A stretch of DNA of 64,000 nt from Streptomyces sp. NBC_00370. GTDB lineage: Bacteria; Actinomycetota; Actinomycetes; Streptomycetales; Streptomycetaceae. The notes under the pieces are model-generated. The model worked only from the letters and a program-made list of their open reading frames with translations, was not told the origin of the DNA and made no database searches. A program made the translations under genes and the position numbers. Shown here in pieces: positions 43,532-52,343 of the stretch. Each line of letters starts with the position of its first letter. The first letter of the stretch is position 1. The DNA is taken from assembly GCF_036084755.1 (NCBI RefSeq), contig NZ_CP107968.1, positions 8,192,001 to 8,256,000 on the forward strand. Reading direction: 5' to 3'.

Positions 43532-43840
43532 ATGAGTGTCAACGTCATGCTCGACTTCGAGGTGAACGGTCTCGCCGACGAGGCGCAGACCGTTGCCGTC
43601 CTGCACGCGCTCACCACCTTCCTCCGCGAGGAGGAGCGCCTGGAGCAGCATGAGGTCGGCGTGGGGCGCAGTGTGGAGAACGGCCGGCACCGGATCAGCG
43701 GTGAGACCGACCACCCGATCGCCATCGCCCGTATGGCTGTGTGGCGACCGCACTTCGAGACGTCCGTACGCGATCGGGTGCACGCCATCGCGCCTGCGGC
43801 CGTCGCCACCGTCAACTGGCGCTACCCGGACGGGGACTGA
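43532..43840 (+). CDS. Hypothetical 102-residue protein
   Basis: This is a small soluble protein with alternating beta and alpha character: VNVMLDFEVNGLADEAQTVA, then HALTTFLREEERLEQHEVGV. I recognise no family. Base pattern and length support a real gene. The ATG at 43532 lies six bases after TAGCAT (43520-43525), a likely leaderless start. Its TGA overlaps the ATG of the next gene (TGATG at 43838-43842), so the two are co-translated and may work together. Confidence 0.65.
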   Translation: MSVNVMLDFEVNGLADEAQTVAVLHALTTFLREEERLEQHEVGVGRSVENGRHRISGETDHPIAIARMAVWRPHFETSVRDRVHAIAPAAVATVNWRYPDGD

Positions 43841-44370
43841 TGGAGTATCCGGATCTCGCCGCACTGCCGGTGGAGCTGCGGGAGGCGGTGCAGGATCACG
43901 GTTCGCTCAACGTCTTTCGGATGATCATGCACTCGCCGGGCCTCGCACCGGGCATGCTGGCACTGAGCGATGCGATCCTGGGAAGCAATTCCCTGCCGGA
44001 CGACCTGCGTGAACTCGCGATCGTACGGGTCGGTCACGCGTACGGAGCGGCGTACGAGGTGCACCACCACGAGCGGGCCGCGCGTCTCGTCGGAGTGAGC
44101 GAGAGGGCACTCGCCGCCGCAGCCGACGCGGCCTCGGCGGGGGAACTCACCCGCGCCGAAGCCGCCGTTCTCGTCGCCACTGACCGGCTGCTCGACCGGC
44201 ACACGCTTGACGGGGCGCCGTACGACGACCTGTCCGAGATCCTGACGGTCAATCAACTCGTCGACTTCGTCATCACCGTGGGCTTCTACCAACTGGTCTG
44301 CGGCTTCCTCAACACCTTCAAGGTGGCCGTCGAGGAAGAGACCTCGCCCCATGACGACGGGCTCCGCTGA
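43840..44370 (+). CDS. Carboxymuconolactone decarboxylase-fold protein
   Basis: This 176-residue all-helical protein belongs to the AhpD/carboxymuconolactone decarboxylase superfamily. The core reads LRELAIVRVGHAYGAAYEVHHHERAA (key residues Glu and the three His at about 72-75). It lacks the Cys-x-x-Cys pair of AhpD peroxidases, so it is more like the decarboxylase branch. LNVFRMIMHSPGLAPGMLAL is the usual N-terminal helix. The ATG overlaps the stop of the upstream small gene. A perfect hairpin begins at its stop codon. Confidence 0.82.
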   Translation: MEYPDLAALPVELREAVQDHGSLNVFRMIMHSPGLAPGMLALSDAILGSNSLPDDLRELAIVRVGHAYGAAYEVHHHERAARLVGVSERALAAAADAASAGELTRAEAAVLVATDRLLDRHTLDGAPYDDLSEILTVNQLVDFVITVGFYQLVCGFLNTFKVAVEEETSPHDDGLR

Positions 44371-44394
44371 GCGGGGCGACGCACCCCGCTCAGC
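44366..44394. terminator. Bidirectional stem-loop terminator
   Basis: Arms GCTGAGCGGGG (44366-44376) and CCCCGCTCAGC (44384-44394) are perfectly complementary, with a 7-base loop. They sit between convergent genes and overlap the stop codon of the plus-strand gene. Confidence 0.75.
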
Positions 44395-44430
44395 CGGCCC
44401 GGTCCTCGTGTCAGAGGCTGCGGTGCCTTC

Positions 44431-47400
44431 CTACTGGTAGGTGACGGTGATCGGGGCGTGGACGCTGTGGCGGGGGAGTGTGACGGTCAGGATCCCGGTG
44501 GTCTTGTCCCAGTGGTACGCGTGCGCTGACAGCCGTACCCCGGTCGCCGTGACCTTCGTAGGAGCGTGCGCCCCCATCAGCGCGAGCGTCCAACTCCGCT
44601 CCTTCACCATACCGGTGAAGGACCCCTTGACCGGTTCGATCGACACCGTGTCGCGCGCACCGCTCTGCCGGTAGCGGACGGTTGTCGTCGCGCTCCGGAT
44701 CTTCCCCGGGCCCGCCCCGTTGTCCTCGTACAGGCTGTACGAGCCGTCGGCGCCGGTGGCGACGCTCAGTGTGACGTCGGTGAGCGGATTCCGGTCGTTG
44801 TCGGTGACGTTGTGGGTGCGCGTCGGCAGGATGCCGCCCGCCTTGACGAAGACCGGCATCGTGTCGAGGCCGGTGGTGATGTCCTGAGTGGTCCCGCCGG
44901 TGTACGTCTTGCCGGTGAAGTAGTCCGTCCAACGGCCCGGCGGGAACCAGACCGAGGTGGTCGCGGATGCGCCGGGCGTGGTCACGGGGGCCACGAGGAC
45001 GTTCGAGCCGTAGAAGTACTCGCTGCCGGCCGTGGCGTACGCCTGCGCCTCGTCGGGATACTCCAGGTAGGTGGGCCGGACGATCGGCACGCCGGTCCGG
45101 TTCGCCTCGGCGGCGAGCGTGTAGGTGTACGGCAGCAGGTTCTCGCGGAGATTGAGGAACGTGTCGGCCGACTTCCGCGCCGCGTCGCCGTACTGCCAGG
45201 GCAGCCGGTCGCTGTGGTTGCTGTGCAGCCGGTCGATCGGCTGGAAGGCGCCGAACTGCACCCAGCGGGCGTACAGGTCGTCGGGCAGCTTGTGCGTGGT
45301 GCGGCTCTGCCCGCCGTCGGTGTACGTCTCCGAACCGGTCAGCCCCGTCGTGTCGTTGTGACCGCCGATGTCGTGCGTGATGGCCGCCATCCCGGTCGCC
45401 GCCGACTCACCCGGCGTGTAGCCGACCTCCAGTTGCAGGGTGCCCCACGTCGAGGACGTGTCGCCGGTGAAGTGGACGGTGGTGCGCTTGTCCGCCCACG
45501 GGCCGGTCGGGAGCGCCTGCTGGCCGCTGTACCCGCCGGCCTGCAGCGAGCCGTACGCCCGGGACAGGACGAAGCCCCGGCCGAGCGTCTTGGCGGTGGC
45601 CGTCGCGTACTGCTGGTTGATCCACGCGTCGGGGCTCACGCCCGGCTGCGACGACTGCGAAGCGTCGCAGCACCAGTCCAGCCACCAGAAGTCGTTGCCC
45701 TGCTGATCCATGGTCCTGTGCAGGTCCAGGTACGCCTTGAGCTGGTCGGCGTCGCCGAAGTCGAACGTGTAGCAGTTGTCCTCGACGGAGGCGCCCCCGG
45801 CGCAACCGCCCTTCTGCAGCTTGCCCTTCGCCGTGGCCTGCGCCTGGGCGAACTGGGGATCGGACGCCAGGATGCTGGGGTGCACATTGAGTGTGTTGTG
45901 CAGCCCCTGCGACGCCGACCAGTCGAAGAAGCCCTTGGGGTCGGGGAACTTGGTCTTGTCGATCTCCCAGCCGCTCCAGTCGTTGACGGCCTTGTAGTCC
46001 GTGTCCGTGACCAGTACGTCCAGGGGCACACCTTCGGACCGGAAGCCGGGCACGATCGTCTTCTCGTAGTCGGCGGCGGTGCGGTCGATGTACTCCGAGT
46101 ACCAGACGCCGTAGGCCCAGGAAGGCAGCAGGGCCGGCGGCCCGGTCAAGGTGGCCAGGTCGGTGAGCGCTTGCTTGTAGTTGTGTCCGTAGCCGAAGAC
46201 GTAGCCGTCCTGGTACGGGTCGCCACCGTGACCGGGGCGGGGCGTGACCTTCTGCGCCGTGGTGTCGTACAGGGCCGACGGGGTGTCGTCGAGCAGGTAC
46301 CAGCCGTCCTCGTTCAGCAGCCCGGGGGTCGTCACGGGGGCGTCGCCGTTGCCGGTCACGCCGTCCAGGCCCCGGCGGTACCCACCGAGCGCGATGTGGG
46401 GGAGGGGCGCGGGCTCCTTCGGGGCCGCCACGGAGAGGGTGTCGGCGTTGACGTGGCAACTGGCCGTGCCGGGGCAGTCGAGGGTGATGTCGTCGGATCC
46501 CGCCTTGAGGGTGACGGGGACCGACGCCGTCTGCCAGTCGTCCCAGTCCTTCGTCGCGGGCAACGACAGGGTGCTGGTGGTGCCGTTGACGGTGACGGAG
46601 GCATCGCGGCTCTGGTGGAGCCCGTCGCTGCCCGCGCCGTTGGCGTAGCGCACGCGCAGCGTGTAGGCGCCGTCGGCGGGCACGTCGACCAGGTGCGTGC
46701 CGAGGCTCGACCCCTGGGTGAGTTCGGCGACGAAGCCGTTGCCGGCGTACCCCTTGTGGTCGGTCGCGCTGACGGCCGTGCCACCGATCCGCCCGGCCTC
46801 GGCCTCGCAGCTCACGCCGTAGCGGCAGTCGACGATCGCGGTCGTGGAGGCCGACGGATACGCGGCGCCGGGACGGACGAGCGCGAGGCTGTCGACGTTG
46901 ACGTTGCCGGAGTCCGCCGCGGTCCGGGTCAGGCTGAGCGTGTGGTGGCCGGCGCCGAGCGTGACGCTCGCGGTGGCGAGCTTCCAGGTGTCCCAATTCG
47001 CGGTGGCCGGAAGGCTGATGGTCTGGGGGTGGCCGCCGTCCACAGCGAGCGTCAGGGTACGGGTCGTGTTCTGGCCGTCGCCGCCGACGGAGTTGGCGTA
47101 CCGAAGGTCGAACTCGTAGGTGCCGGCGGTTTTGACATCGATGTCAGCCGCTGCCGAGCTGCCGGTGCTCTCGAATCCCGCAGCGAAGCCCGCACCCGTG
47201 TGACCCTGGTGATCCGCGCCCACGGACGCGCCGTTGAGCAGGAGACTCTCGGCTTCGCACAACGTCCCGGGCGTGCACGTGAGGTGCTGCCAGGGGGTGG
47301 CGGTCACCGGGGACTTGCCGGCGTCCTGCCGCACGGTGAGATTCCGCGCGTCGAACTGTCCGGAACCGACACGGTAACGCAGGGTCAGCGCGCTGGTCCT

Positions 47401-47721
47401 GATGGTCAGCCAGCCACCGGAGGTCTTGGCGGTGTAGGCGGCCGGAGCGAAACCGGCACGGCCGATCGCGTTGAACGTCGCGTCGTCGGTGAACTTCCGG
47501 TCGCCCGCGTACTCGGTACGGACGAGTGTCGGCGAGAGGATCTGGAAGCGGGCATCGCCCGATGTGACGGTAGGGATGCGGTGGTTGGCGCTGTGGGTTC
47601 CGCCTGCCGTGGCGGTGCCGCCACCGGCGAGCGTCACGGCTGCGGCGGTGCTCAGCACGGCGGCAAGCCCGATCTGCCGCCGCAGGGTTCGGGGCCGGCG
47701 CCGTATGGAAGGGCGTCTCAT
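44431..47721 (-). CDS. Secreted GH31 glycosidase with two CBM modules
   Basis: This 1096-residue secreted protein has an Arg-rich start and hydrophobic core RRQIGLAAVLSTAAAVTLAG forming a signal peptide of about 40 residues. Two CBM35/CBM6-like modules, about 154-282 and 305-432, each begin Cys-Glu-Ala-Glu and end in a conserved Asn/Asp-Ser/Thr-Leu strand. They are inserted ahead of the GH31 barrel (from about 445). Asp682 in FWWLDWCCD is the likely nucleophile and Asp754 in HFTGDTSSTW the acid/base. GH31 enzymes cleave alpha-glucosidic or alpha-xylosidic bonds. I chose the ATG at 47721; the frame opens to 47835 without a signal sequence. It probably acts outside the cell on a polysaccharide. 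Confidence 0.9.
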   Translation of the reverse strand: MRRPSIRRRPRTLRRQIGLAAVLSTAAAVTLAGGGTATAGGTHSANHRIPTVTSGDARFQILSPTLVRTEYAGDRKFTDDATFNAIGRAGFAPAAYTAKTSGGWLTIRTSALTLRYRVGSGQFDARNLTVRQDAGKSPVTATPWQHLTCTPGTLCEAESLLLNGASVGADHQGHTGAGFAAGFESTGSSAAADIDVKTAGTYEFDLRYANSVGGDGQNTTRTLTLAVDGGHPQTISLPATANWDTWKLATASVTLGAGHHTLSLTRTAADSGNVNVDSLALVRPGAAYPSASTTAIVDCRYGVSCEAEAGRIGGTAVSATDHKGYAGNGFVAELTQGSSLGTHLVDVPADGAYTLRVRYANGAGSDGLHQSRDASVTVNGTTSTLSLPATKDWDDWQTASVPVTLKAGSDDITLDCPGTASCHVNADTLSVAAPKEPAPLPHIALGGYRRGLDGVTGNGDAPVTTPGLLNEDGWYLLDDTPSALYDTTAQKVTPRPGHGGDPYQDGYVFGYGHNYKQALTDLATLTGPPALLPSWAYGVWYSEYIDRTAADYEKTIVPGFRSEGVPLDVLVTDTDYKAVNDWSGWEIDKTKFPDPKGFFDWSASQGLHNTLNVHPSILASDPQFAQAQATAKGKLQKGGCAGGASVEDNCYTFDFGDADQLKAYLDLHRTMDQQGNDFWWLDWCCDASQSSQPGVSPDAWINQQYATATAKTLGRGFVLSRAYGSLQAGGYSGQQALPTGPWADKRTTVHFTGDTSSTWGTLQLEVGYTPGESAATGMAAITHDIGGHNDTTGLTGSETYTDGGQSRTTHKLPDDLYARWVQFGAFQPIDRLHSNHSDRLPWQYGDAARKSADTFLNLRENLLPYTYTLAAEANRTGVPIVRPTYLEYPDEAQAYATAGSEYFYGSNVLVAPVTTPGASATTSVWFPPGRWTDYFTGKTYTGGTTQDITTGLDTMPVFVKAGGILPTRTHNVTDNDRNPLTDVTLSVATGADGSYSLYEDNGAGPGKIRSATTTVRYRQSGARDTVSIEPVKGSFTGMVKERSWTLALMGAHAPTKVTATGVRLSAHAYHWDKTTGILTVTLPRHSVHAPITVTYQ

Positions 47722-48164
47722 GGGCAACTCCGCTCTCGGACCGGCCGGTACGACGCGTCCACGCCGCACCGGACAGCGACCGCCGGGACCGAGGAGATCC
47801 GTGGCGGCACGATCTCTTCTATCGTTAGAAATCATGCAGTTGGCATGACAGCACGTTCACAGAAGGATGTCCATGTGTCGGCGTCCTGTCAGGGCCACGG
47901 CAGATCGAGACGGAGGAAGACCAGGTAGTCCGGGGGCGGCGGTGCCGGGCACTCCCTCGAACATGACGCGCCTGTGTCCCGGGAGAGGTGGCCGCCCGTG
48001 CAGCAGGGGCCGGTGCCAGTGCCAGTAGCTGTCGCCTCTTCGCGCGTGTGACCTGCGTTTTTCGGCTGAGACTGAATCTCTCACCGCATTGTTCCAACTC
48101 AGGCATCATCAGTGGGGAGAGCCGCCCGGGAAGCGGGTGACGCGGGCCAGGCACTGGAGGAACT
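47722..48164. promoter_or_regulatory. Divergent region with operator-like palindromes
   Basis: This 443-bp gap separates the GH31 and ricin-like genes. It holds the perfect inverted repeat TTCTA-TCGT-TAGAA (47817-47830) and CATGC-N5-GCATG (47833-47847), about 100-120 bases upstream of the GH31 start. An open minus-strand frame across 47857-48084 has no start or family support. GGAGGAAC precedes the ATG at 48165. Confidence 0.45.
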
Positions 48165-48734
48165 ATGCAGTTCTCGCACCGCAAAACGGCATCAGCGGCG
48201 TTGGCGCTTGCGCTCACAGTCGGTTTGGCAGCCGCGGCCTCCGGCTCCGCGTCCGCCTATCCGACCCGCCTGGTGACTCGGGGCAGTTCACAGGCCGAAC
48301 GCGTCACGGGCAACGCCCCTCGGCCGCTGGCCCTGCCCGGAATCAGGAACGCCAACAGCAGCAAGTGCCTGCTCGTCCGAGGGACGGCCGACAACGCGCC
48401 CGTGGTGCAGATCACCTGCGATTCGCAGTACGCCGACCAGTTGTGGCGGACCGAACCTGTCGATGGCGAAGGTCGGGTTCGCATTCGCAATTTGAACAGC
48501 AACAAGTGTCTCCTCGTCAGAGGGACCGCCGAAGGCGCCCAAGCGGTTCAGATCACGTGTGCGAACTACATCGATCAGTACTGGATCCTCACTGTGGACC
48601 CCCCGGGCACCGCACAGATAGCGAACGCCAACAGCTACAAGTGCCTGGTCGTCCGAGGGACGGCCGACAACGCGCCCGTGGTGCAGACCTCCTGCGGGCA
48701 GTTCCGCGACCAATTCTGGGTTGTGCCGGGCTAG
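48165..48734 (+). CDS. Secreted ricin-type beta-trefoil protein
   Basis: This 189-residue secreted protein has a signal peptide of residues 1-31 ending A-S-A, then a linker and three repeats of about 43 residues. Each has the pattern I-x-N-x-N-S-x-K-C-L-L/V-V-R-G-T-A and ends D-Q-x-W, for example NSSKCLLVRGTADNAPVVQ. This is the QxW-like beta-trefoil of ricin B lectins, suggesting sugar binding without an attached catalytic domain. Two Cys per repeat probably form disulfides. GGAGGAAC precedes the ATG. Repeats one and three share 39 identical bases. It is divergent from the GH31 gene. Confidence 0.85.
   Translation: MQFSHRKTASAALALALTVGLAAAASGSASAYPTRLVTRGSSQAERVTGNAPRPLALPGIRNANSSKCLLVRGTADNAPVVQITCDSQYADQLWRTEPVDGEGRVRIRNLNSNKCLLVRGTAEGAQAVQITCANYIDQYWILTVDPPGTAQIANANSYKCLVVRGTADNAPVVQTSCGQFRDQFWVVPG
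48373..48687 (+). repeat. 39-bp exact repeat within the ricin-like gene
   Basis: Positions 48373-48411 and 48649-48687 are identical over 39 bases (starting TCGTCCGAGGGACGG), encoding the core of the first and third trefoil repeats. The middle repeat has diverged at the same place. Confidence 0.85.
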
Positions 48735-48888
48735 ACGACGGGCCGATCCTCAGGGCCGTGAAGCGTTCGCAGGGCGCGTGGGCGCTGGGTCACCGGCGTG
48801 GCGGGCCCAGGTGAGACCGGGTCCGCCAAGCCGCAAGCTCCGCCCACGGCTCGTCGGCGCGGGACTTCCCGTAGCCGGCGCGACGCGA

Positions 48889-49611
48889 TCAGGTTCCGGT
48901 CTGCAGGCGGAGGCCCGCCAGGGTCAGCTCCAGCCCGGCCAGGAACTGTTCCTTGTCGTCGTGCCCGTCGAACTGGTCGACGATGTCGTGCAGGAACGGG
49001 AACTTCTCGGCGTCGAGTGTGCGCCACGTCTCGGCGTAGCGCCCGAGGAATTCGTCGCGGTTGACGAGACCGTCGAGCACCTCCTCGGGCGGCTCCTGTC
49101 CCATGTCGGCGGCGTTGGCGACCACAACACCCACGATCGCCGACACGGCGTGGAACCGCTGCCGTGGCGTGAGGTCGAGTCGGAGCGTCTGCTGCCCCAG
49201 CTTCTCGTACAGGCGCAACGAGTTGCCCGGGACGTCGATGTCGCGCATGAAGTGCGCACCCAGCCACGGTCGGTCCACGATCGCGTCGAACAGCGTGACG
49301 GCCATCACGCGCAGGTCGTCGATCGGGTCGCTGCTGCCGGTCTGCCCTTCGACGGCGGTCAGCACCCCGCCGAGCACGTGGTCGATGGCGCGGTCGAGCA
49401 GGTCGTCCTTGCTTGAGACGTACCAGTAGATGCTGCCGACGCCGGTGCCGAGCCGGGTCGCGAGGGCGCGGAGAGTCAACGCAGACTCGCCCGCCTCGTC
49501 GAGGAGGGCCACGGCCGCGGTGAGAACGGCCTCGATCGAGTGCGAGGCACGTTGCCGCCCTCGGGAGGGACGGTCGGCGGGGCGTGGTCGCGGGCCTGTC
49601 ATGGTGCCCAT
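48889..49611 (-). CDS. TetR family regulator
   Basis: This 240-residue repressor has its helix-turn-helix at about 25-70 (ESALTLRALATRLGTGVGSI, YWYVSSKDDLLDRAIDHV). The C-terminal sensor domain ends EQFLAGLELTLAGL. The start is ATG at 49611 or 49602; neither has a strong ribosome site. It is divergent from an MFS drug exporter, with two inverted repeats between them, the standard arrangement for a repressor relieved by the pump's substrate. Confidence 0.92.
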   Translation of the reverse strand: MGTMTGPRPRPADRPSRGRQRASHSIEAVLTAAVALLDEAGESALTLRALATRLGTGVGSIYWYVSSKDDLLDRAIDHVLGGVLTAVEGQTGSSDPIDDLRVMAVTLFDAIVDRPWLGAHFMRDIDVPGNSLRLYEKLGQQTLRLDLTPRQRFHAVSAIVGVVVANAADMGQEPPEEVLDGLVNRDEFLGRYAETWRTLDAEKFPFLHDIVDQFDGHDDKEQFLAGLELTLAGLRLQTGT

Positions 49612-49633
49612 CCAATCACAGCTTGCGCAATTA

Positions 49634-49666
49634 TCGAACCTCGTTCTATGGTCGAACGTCGTTCGA
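49634..49666. promoter_or_regulatory. Tandem TetR operators of MFS gene
   Basis: TCGAAC-GTC-GTTCGA (49652-49666) is a perfect inverted repeat. TCGAAC-CTC-GTTCTA (49634-49648) is a near copy exactly 18 bp upstream. Both lie between the divergent TetR and MFS genes, where they would block the promoter. Confidence 0.7.
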
Positions 49667-49697
49667 TACTCGACGACGTCCCGAAAGGAGGCCCGCC

Positions 49698-51155
49698 ATG
49701 ACCACGACCGCTAGCGCGCCCGCCGCATCGCGTACCTATCCGTCCCTGCGCGCGGCATGGATTCCACTGGCCGCGCTCTGCCTGGCCTTCTTCGTCGAGA
49801 TGGTCGACAACACACTGCTCTCGATCGCGCTGCCCACGATCGGCCGGGACCTCGACAGCAGCACGACCGCGCTGCAGTGGGTGACCGGCGCGTACTCCCT
49901 GACGTTCGGCGGCCTGCTGCTGACCGCCGGATCGATGGCCGACCGGCTGGGCCGCAGGCGCGTGCTGCTGGTCGGCCTCGCGGTGTTCGGCCTGCTGAGC
50001 CTGGCCGTCGTCGCCGTCACCACGGCAGGGGAGCTGATCACCCTGCGGGCCGGCCTCGGCATCGCCGCTGCGGCGATGGCCCCGATCACCAATTCGCTGG
50101 TCTTCCGGCTGTTCGACGACAAGGCGCTGCGGATGCGCGCGATGACCTTGATGATCATCGTCGGCATGTCCGGCTTCGTCCTCGGCCCGCTGCTGGGCGG
50201 CACCGCCCTGGCCCACGTCCGGTGGCAGTGGCTCCTGCTCGTCAACGCCCCGATCGCGCTGATCGCGGCCATCGGCGTCCGCCTCGGCGTCCCGGCCGAC
50301 CGGCCGCAGGACCTCACCAGCGACAAGCTCGACCTGCCGGGTGCGGGGCTGAGCGTCACCACCATCGGCCTCGCCTGCTACTCGCTGACCAGCGGCGTCG
50401 AGCACGGCTGGCTCTCCGCGGCCACCGTCGCATCGGTCCTCGGTGCGGTCGTCGCGGGGATCGCCTTCGTGTGGCACGAGCGCCGCAGCGCATCTCCCAT
50501 GCTTGACCTGCGCCTCTTCTCCAGCGGCATCGTGCGCGGCGCCGCCATCGCGCAGATCGGCACCGCCATCGCGATGGCGGCCGTGATGTTCGGATTGATC
50601 CTGCACTTCCAGTACGCCTACGGCTGGAGCCCCGTACGGGCCGGGCTGGCGAACCTGCCGCTCATCGTGACCATGATCGCCGCGACCCCGGTCTCCGAAT
50701 GGCTCGCGGCAAGGTTCGGCCACCGCGTCGCCTGCCTGGTCGGCGCGGCCTGCCTGGCCGGCTCACTGGCCGGCCTGTCCTGGGGCGTCGACCACGGGTA
50801 CGCCGTCATCGCGGCCTGCATGGTCGTGATGACCGTCGGGCTGCGCACCGTCATGACCATCTGCGCCATCGCACTCGTCGACGCGATGCCGGGCAACCGT
50901 ACGTCCATCGGCACCGCGCTCAACGACACCGCCCAGGAGGTCGGAAGCAGCATCGGCACCGCGGTGGTCGGCACCCTGATCGCCGCGCTGGTCACCACCC
51001 AGCTGCCGGCAGGCACCTGGAGCCACACCCTGGTGGCGTCGTTCTTCCACGGCGAGCGGATCACCTACGCCGTGCTGGCGGTCGTCGTCGGCCTCATCGC
51101 GGCAGGCGGTGCGCTCACACTCACCAACTCCCACGCCACCGAAGAGCCCAGCTGA
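49698..51155 (+). CDS. MFS drug exporter (DHA2, 14-helix)
   Basis: This 485-residue proton-driven exporter of the EmrB/QacA group has about fourteen hydrophobic segments. FFVEMVDNTLLSIALPTIGR is the typical first helix, GSMADRLGRRR is motif A, and GFVLGPLLGGTALAHVRWQW is motif C, the antiporter signature. AAGGAGG seven bases before the ATG is an ideal ribosome site. It is controlled by the divergent TetR gene. Its TGA abuts the stop of the convergent aldo/keto reductase gene at TGATCA. Confidence 0.93.
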   Translation: MTTTASAPAASRTYPSLRAAWIPLAALCLAFFVEMVDNTLLSIALPTIGRDLDSSTTALQWVTGAYSLTFGGLLLTAGSMADRLGRRRVLLVGLAVFGLLSLAVVAVTTAGELITLRAGLGIAAAAMAPITNSLVFRLFDDKALRMRAMTLMIIVGMSGFVLGPLLGGTALAHVRWQWLLLVNAPIALIAAIGVRLGVPADRPQDLTSDKLDLPGAGLSVTTIGLACYSLTSGVEHGWLSAATVASVLGAVVAGIAFVWHERRSASPMLDLRLFSSGIVRGAAIAQIGTAIAMAAVMFGLILHFQYAYGWSPVRAGLANLPLIVTMIAATPVSEWLAARFGHRVACLVGAACLAGSLAGLSWGVDHGYAVIAACMVVMTVGLRTVMTICAIALVDAMPGNRTSIGTALNDTAQEVGSSIGTAVVGTLIAALVTTQLPAGTWSHTLVASFFHGERITYAVLAVVVGLIAAGGALTLTNSHATEEPS

Positions 51156-52226
51156 TCAGCGGCGGCTTTCGATCTTCATGTCGCCCGTCGTGACCGTGCG
51201 GATATGGTCGCTCGCGAGCAGGCCGTGCGGAATGCCGAGGTCGACGGCGCTGGCCTCGTCGAGGCGGGTCAGCTGGGACGAAGTGAGGTCGACCTGCAGA
51301 GCACCCAGGTTGTCCTCCAGTTGTGTGACGGTGCGGGCGCCGATGATCGGTGCCGTCACGCCAGGGGCGTTCAGGGACCAGGCCAGTGCGACCTGGGCGG
51401 GCGTGCGGCCCAGTTCCAGGGCCACCTCCTGCACCACGTCGGCGATGGCCAGGGTGCGTTCGGTGACCATTCCGAGCGCGGCGTTGAGGGCCTTGCGGCT
51501 GCCGGCGGTCTCGCCGGCAACGGGGCCCGCCGGTTTCAGATCGTCCCGGCTGTACTTGCCGGAGAGCACCCCGCCGCCCAGCGGCGAGAAGGGGACCACG
51601 CCCAGTCCCATCTCGCGCGCCATGGGGATCAGGTCACGTTCCCCCGTACGCTCGATCAGGCTGTACTCGATCTCCAGTGCGACCAGCGGCGACCATCCAC
51701 GCAGCTCGGCGATCGTCTGCATGCGCGCGACCTGCCAGGCCGGGGCGCTGGAGATCGCCACGTACAGCACCTTGCCCTGCCGCACCAGGTCGTCCAGACC
51801 GCGCAGGATCTCCTCCACCGGCGTCCTGAAGTCCCATACGTTCAGGTAGAGCAGGTCGATGTAGTCCGTGTTCAGCTGCCGCAGACTGGCTTCCACCGAC
51901 GCCAGCATGCTCTTGCGGTGCGTGCCCCCGGAGTTGGGGTCACCGGGGCTGCGCAGCGTCGAGTACTTCGTCGCCAGCACCAGCGCGTCGCGGTTGGTAC
52001 GGGCGAACTCGCCCAGCAGCCGCTCGGAGCTGCCGTTGGTGTACGTGCTGGCGGTGTCGAAGAAGTTGCCGCCGAGCTCGGTGTAGCGGTCGAACAGCTT
52101 GCGCGCCTCGTCGCGCTCGGCGCCCCAGCCCCACTCGGTGCCGAACGTCGCCGCGCCCAGCGCCAGCGGTGAGACCCGCAGTCCTGAGCGGCCCAGCAGC
52201 CGGTAGGTGTCGAGAGTCAGCGACAT
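51156..52226 (-). CDS. Aldo/keto reductase
   Basis: This 356-residue NADPH-dependent reductase has the catalytic residues in NFFDTASTYTNGSSE (Asp, Tyr) and LVLATKYST (Lys); the usual catalytic His strand reads IDLLYLNVWDFRTPVEEIL, with Asn-Val in place of His. APIIGARTVTQLEDNLGALQ is the cofactor segment. I chose the ATG at 52226 with GGAG upstream; the longer frame has no homology. It is divergent from an XRE regulator that probably controls it. This large-AKR branch resembles YajO/Tas-type proteins. Confidence 0.9.
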   Translation of the reverse strand: MSLTLDTYRLLGRSGLRVSPLALGAATFGTEWGWGAERDEARKLFDRYTELGGNFFDTASTYTNGSSERLLGEFARTNRDALVLATKYSTLRSPGDPNSGGTHRKSMLASVEASLRQLNTDYIDLLYLNVWDFRTPVEEILRGLDDLVRQGKVLYVAISSAPAWQVARMQTIAELRGWSPLVALEIEYSLIERTGERDLIPMAREMGLGVVPFSPLGGGVLSGKYSRDDLKPAGPVAGETAGSRKALNAALGMVTERTLAIADVVQEVALELGRTPAQVALAWSLNAPGVTAPIIGARTVTQLEDNLGALQVDLTSSQLTRLDEASAVDLGIPHGLLASDHIRTVTTGDMKIESRR

Positions 52227-52301
52227 CGTGTTCTCCAGTGTCCGTGATCTTGCGTGGACCACCAGCCTGCGACCGCCGCCGGCGCGGGGGAAGGGAAGAA
52301 G

Positions 52302-52313
52302 GTTCCTGGGAAC
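52302..52313. promoter_or_regulatory. Candidate operator palindrome
   Basis: GTTCC-TG-GGAAC is a perfect inverted repeat, 31 bases before the XRE regulator start, in the gap shared with the divergent aldo/keto reductase gene. Confidence 0.4.
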
Positions 52314-52343
52314 ACCACTCCTACCCGGCCTGTTGGACAGCAC

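Noticed and set aside
44566..47928. 1120-codon plus-strand open frame across the GH31 gene
   Set aside because: It is antisense to a protein with clear GH31 catalytic motifs and signal peptide, and has Val/Gly/Arg-rich text without domains.
47857..48217. Minus-strand frames between the GH31 and ricin-like genes
   Set aside because: They have no ribosome site, Arg/Pro-rich composition and overlap the ricin-like start; I see no recognisable domain.
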